Origin: Symbiodinium natans
Taxonomy: Eukaryota > Sar > Dinophyceae > Suessiales > Symbiodiniaceae
Reading direction: 5' to 3'
DNA: 64,000 bases
Assembly: GCA_905221605.1 (NCBI GenBank)
Contig: CAJNDS010002634.1
Location: 746,001 to 810,000 of the forward strand
Below the pieces are notes generated by a model. The model did no database searches. It worked only from the letters and a program-made list of their open reading frames with translations, and was not told where the DNA came from. Every line of letters begins with the position of its first letter. The first letter of the stretch is position 1. The position numbers and the translations under genes are program-made. Shown here piece by piece: positions 61,531 through 64,000 of the stretch.

Positions 61531-61906
61531 GGCGGCCAAGCCTGAGTGGAAGCAGGGGGGCATCAAGCTTGTGTGCGAGGGCGTGGTGGTAGCAAGCAGC
61601 AGCAAGATCGATGACCTACTTGTCAAGGAGAAGCATGTCACCCTCACGGCCGTTGCAGATCGAAGTCCTTCTCTCGACGAGGTGATCCAGGATTGCCAGG
61701 CGATGTTCCTGGTGCACTTTGGGGAGGATGCTCAAAGCCTGGATGCGAGCTTGCCCGGCATGGACGGCCTTCAGGCTCTTGACGTTCGGAATTCCTTACA
61801 TCGCCACTTCGATGTTAACTTGTCGTCAACGATTGTCTTCGATTCTCCCACCATCCGCGAGATTGCCGAGCAAGTGTACGAGTGCATTCAGGAGCAAAAC
61901 AACTGA
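61531..61906 (+). CDS. Acyl-carrier-protein domain, terminal exon, catalytic Ser replaced by Gly
   Basis: Carrier domains of polyketide/fatty-acid synthases hold the growing chain on a phosphopantetheine arm attached to the Ser of a GxDSL motif. Here the exon (acceptor GAGTCAG|G, or an earlier one at 61500) reads AAKPEWKQGGIKLVCEGVVV, then a domain ending in TGA at 61904. Landmarks are LDEVIQDCQAMFLVHF (helix 1), LPGMDGLQALDVRNSLHRHF (helix 2 with the attachment site), VNLSSTIVFDSPTIREIAEQ (helix 3). They align with GxDSLxAVELRNRL and LPATLVFDYPT of type I PKS carrier domains, but the attachment residue is glycine (GGC at 61766-61768). A modified, non-acylated carrier fold or a decayed PKS end is likely. 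The stop immediately after the domain indicates the C-terminus of the protein. Confidence 0.75.
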
Positions 61907-62474
61907 GACCCGAGCAATGCCGGTTGCCGTGATAGCATCGCAGGTAGTTACCCATCTTTCAGTCCGACCTGTATAGTTTTTTTGGGACTGGCTCCGGCAA
62001 TGGCCCCTATGCAGTTTCCTGAGCCCCCGAGGTACTATGAAGTGCTCGTTGAAAAAATCAGGGAGCAGAGTGAACAACAGATCACCAAAAGACCCAACAA
62101 GAGATCACCAACAGAAGGCCTGCGGAACACTGGCCGACCAACAAGAGACTACTTGAAGACTACAAAAGAAATTAACAAGAGATCGACTTGGACGCCCAAC
62201 AACGACGGCAACTTCGCACATGACGAGTACCGTTGTCCAAAAGTTCACTTTGCATTTGGGTAGTATAGATGTCCATCAACGACGACACTTGTCGCTGTTC
62301 GCTAACCCACACAGTCTGAAGCCACTGCTGCTGTTGTGAGATGCACGCTCCCCCTGTAGATGACATCTGAGAGATTCCAGTTTAATTTCAGGATTTGCAG
62401 TGAACATCAGTGCTACATTCATCTTATGATTGAACTGGTTGAATACAATTTTAGCAACTATACAAAACACAACA

Positions 62475-62670
62475 TACATACAACCATACATACATACATA
62501 CATACATACATACATACATACATACATACATACATACACAGATACATGTAGATACATACATATACATATATATATATATATACGTATGTGTATATATATA
62601 TATAATATATTATGTACACATATATATATAGATATATTATGTATATATATATATATATATATTATGTATA
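62475..62670. repeat. CATA and TA microsatellites
   Basis: About 15 CATA units, then TATATATATA tracts with TATTATGTA interruptions. Confidence 0.95.
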
Positions 62671-63179
62671 TGAAGACCGGGCCTGATAAAGCTGGGAAGG
62701 TGGCCGATCCTCCAATCGCCCGCCTTGGATTCAGTTCTGCCCGCGGTAGGCCTGGGCATTCTACGTCCTTGTTTTCCTTTGCAAAGCGCCACCAGCTCAA
62801 CTGTTTAGGGTTTAGGGTTTAGGGTTTAGGGTTTGGGAGATGTTTGGGTGTACGTGTTTACTCACTTCGCCAGTAGCCACTAGCGCAAGTCTGATGCTGT
62901 TTGGGTGCTCTTGTTGCGTCGGAGTGGGAAGCTTATGCGTGGCTGAAGCCCTAGCAGCTGGGGAAGAAAGATTCGATCGAATGTTGAGGTTTTGGGGGGG
63001 GGGGGGGGGGGCGCCTGCTGAAAGACAGCAACCAGCGTGCCCGTTAGGTACCTTCTGGAACAGTGCTGCAAAGCAGGTGTCCCCAAAAGGTGCCCTCCTC
63101 TCCCCTGTACTTTAGGGTTTGAGTCTGTGCGTGTTTGGGGGGGGCCTTTGGGGCTTCATGGTTGGGGGTGTTTCTCGGC

Positions 63180-63229
63180 GCCCTAAACCCTAAACCCTAA
63201 ACCCTAAACCCTAAACCCTAAACCCTAAA
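63180..63229. repeat. CCCTAAA heptamer array (7 units)
   Basis: Perfect heptamers. Confidence 0.95.
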
Positions 63230-63554
63230 GAGTTTTTTAGAGAGGACCCCGAGACCCAGAGATGCCTTCCCACCATTTTTCTAGACGAATCGTCAGTCTT
63301 AGGGTTTAGGGTTTGTACGATTCAAAAAGGGGTTAGGCCCCTGTTGCCCCTGTTGCCCCTGTTGCCCTAAGTTTAGGGTTTAGGGTTTAGGGACGGATCT
63401 GCATGGCTGGACAGGTGGCTGAACATGAAGGCGCCAATTTGCGGGAGCGGGGCGGGTTGGAAGGACTACTGCAGAGCAAAGAGGGATGAAACCGTTGCCG
63501 CAATGTATGGAGAGGGCCGCCATGTTACCAGGATTGAATTTGGAGCATTCCTAA

Positions 63555-63676
63555 TTAGGTAGGATAAGGAGGACCCTTCAAAAGGGTGCCCTTCTTAACC
63601 CTCTTCTGGCTTTCTGAAGCAGGACCTTATTCAGAGGGTCTATATCCCCAAGGGTCCCCCTGATCCTATCCCCTAA
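63555..63676. mobile_element. MITE family H copy 2
   Basis: TTAGGTAGGATAAGGAGGAC at the left, AGGGTCCCCCTGATCCTAT at the right; interior AACCCTCTTCTGGCTTTCTG as in copy 1 at 49568. Confidence 0.85.
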
Positions 63677-63773
63677 TGCACGAGCAGGGCTCGTTTGAAA
63701 CTGAGTTGGGTTTGCAGCCCACAGGAAGAAAGCAGCAACCCCGTAGCTGACATCAACCAGCCGATGCTCAGCC

Positions 63774-63870
63774 TAAACCCTAAACCCTAAGCCCTAAACC
63801 CTAAAAAAAACACCCTAAACCCTAAACCCTAAACCCTAAACCCTAAACCCTAAACCCTAAACCCTAAACC
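63774..63870. repeat. CCCTAAA heptamer array (about 13 units)
   Basis: One A-run interruption (CCCTAAAAAAAACACCC) near the left end. Confidence 0.95.
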
Positions 63871-63888
63871 CGACCTGCATGCCGTGAG

Positions 63889-63955
63889 GCCCATGGCGAT
63901 GCTCAGCCGCGAGCTGGCATCGTTGCCTTCCGCCTGGAGGGGCCGTGGCTTGGGC
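63889..63955 (+). CDS. Weak candidate exon PMAMLSRELASLPSAWRG
   Basis: Follows CCGTGAG|GCC after a CCCTAAA array and reads PMAMLSRELASLPSAWRG. TTTAGGG begins at the end of the window. Function unknown. Confidence 0.3.
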
Positions 63956-64000
63956 AGAGACGTCACACGTAGTCACAGCTTTGTGCCGGTAGGGTTTAGG

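Larger units (their letters stand above)
61907..63380. other. Downstream non-coding stretch
   Basis: Short unique sequence after the carrier exon (61907-62460), CATA and TA microsatellites (62475-62670), TTTAGGG units (62802-62835), a G run (62992-63011), CCCTAAA array (63180-63229) and triple TGTTGCCCC (63337-63366). No exon could be supported. Confidence 0.5.

Noticed and set aside
1-64000. tRNA or rRNA genes
   Set aside because: No clover-leaf with GTTCNANNC and matching acceptor stem, and no rRNA core motif, was found by eye. A tRNAscan or Rfam run would settle this.

Overview
The window looks like nuclear DNA of a dinoflagellate or a very close alveolate. The identification rests on four things seen together. 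Telomere-type heptamers (TTTAGGG/CCCTAAA) are scattered by the hundred through non-coding DNA. Genes are cut into very small exons of about 18-125 nt, separated by introns of about 0.1-2 kb. Many introns use GC (and a few probably GA) donors with AG|G acceptors. All recognisable genes lie on the + strand, as in the unidirectional gene clusters of dinoflagellates. The species cannot be named from the sequence alone.

Layout. 1-3681: minisatellites, AT microsatellites and telomeric heptamers, no supported gene. 3682-7891: a seven-exon ATG8 (autophagy ubiquitin-like) gene ending exactly at the conjugated glycine. 12226-15783: a second, diverged ATG8 paralogue that lacks two of the introns of the first copy and carries an 8-residue tail after the glycine. 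17255-26497: a series of good-looking exons of one or more unrecognised proteins. 27664-41812: a SulP-family (SLC26-like) anion transporter spread over about 16 small exons; its C-terminal part was not found. 43496-54386: exons of a protein with a RING-H2 zinc finger whose halves seem to be separated by a coiled-coil/acidic insertion. 55853-58718: Ala/Glu/Lys-rich coiled-coil exons. 60367-61361: short membrane-segment and acidic exons. 61531-61906: a terminal exon encoding an acyl-carrier-protein domain whose phosphopantetheine serine is replaced by glycine. 61907-64000: mostly repeats with one weak exon.

Between the exons the DNA is a dense mosaic of short palindromic MITE-like elements (at least a dozen families, about 60-180 bp, most seen two or more times), one 631-bp hAT-like non-autonomous element with an 8-bp target duplication, microsatellites, long G/C homopolymers and heptamer arrays. 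The most striking regularity is polarity: exons tend to be preceded by CCCTAAA and followed by TTTAGGG, so each intron starts with one strand of the heptamer and ends with its complement. Heptamer arrays also sit inside individual MITE copies, and splice sites are often flanked by 3-6 bp direct repeats. Together with intron presence/absence between the two ATG8 copies, this suggests introns that arose or were remodelled by introner-like insertion. The genes themselves (autophagy, anion transport, ubiquitin ligation, polyketide/fatty-acid type carrier domain) show no functional link; they look like neighbours in a one-directional cluster.
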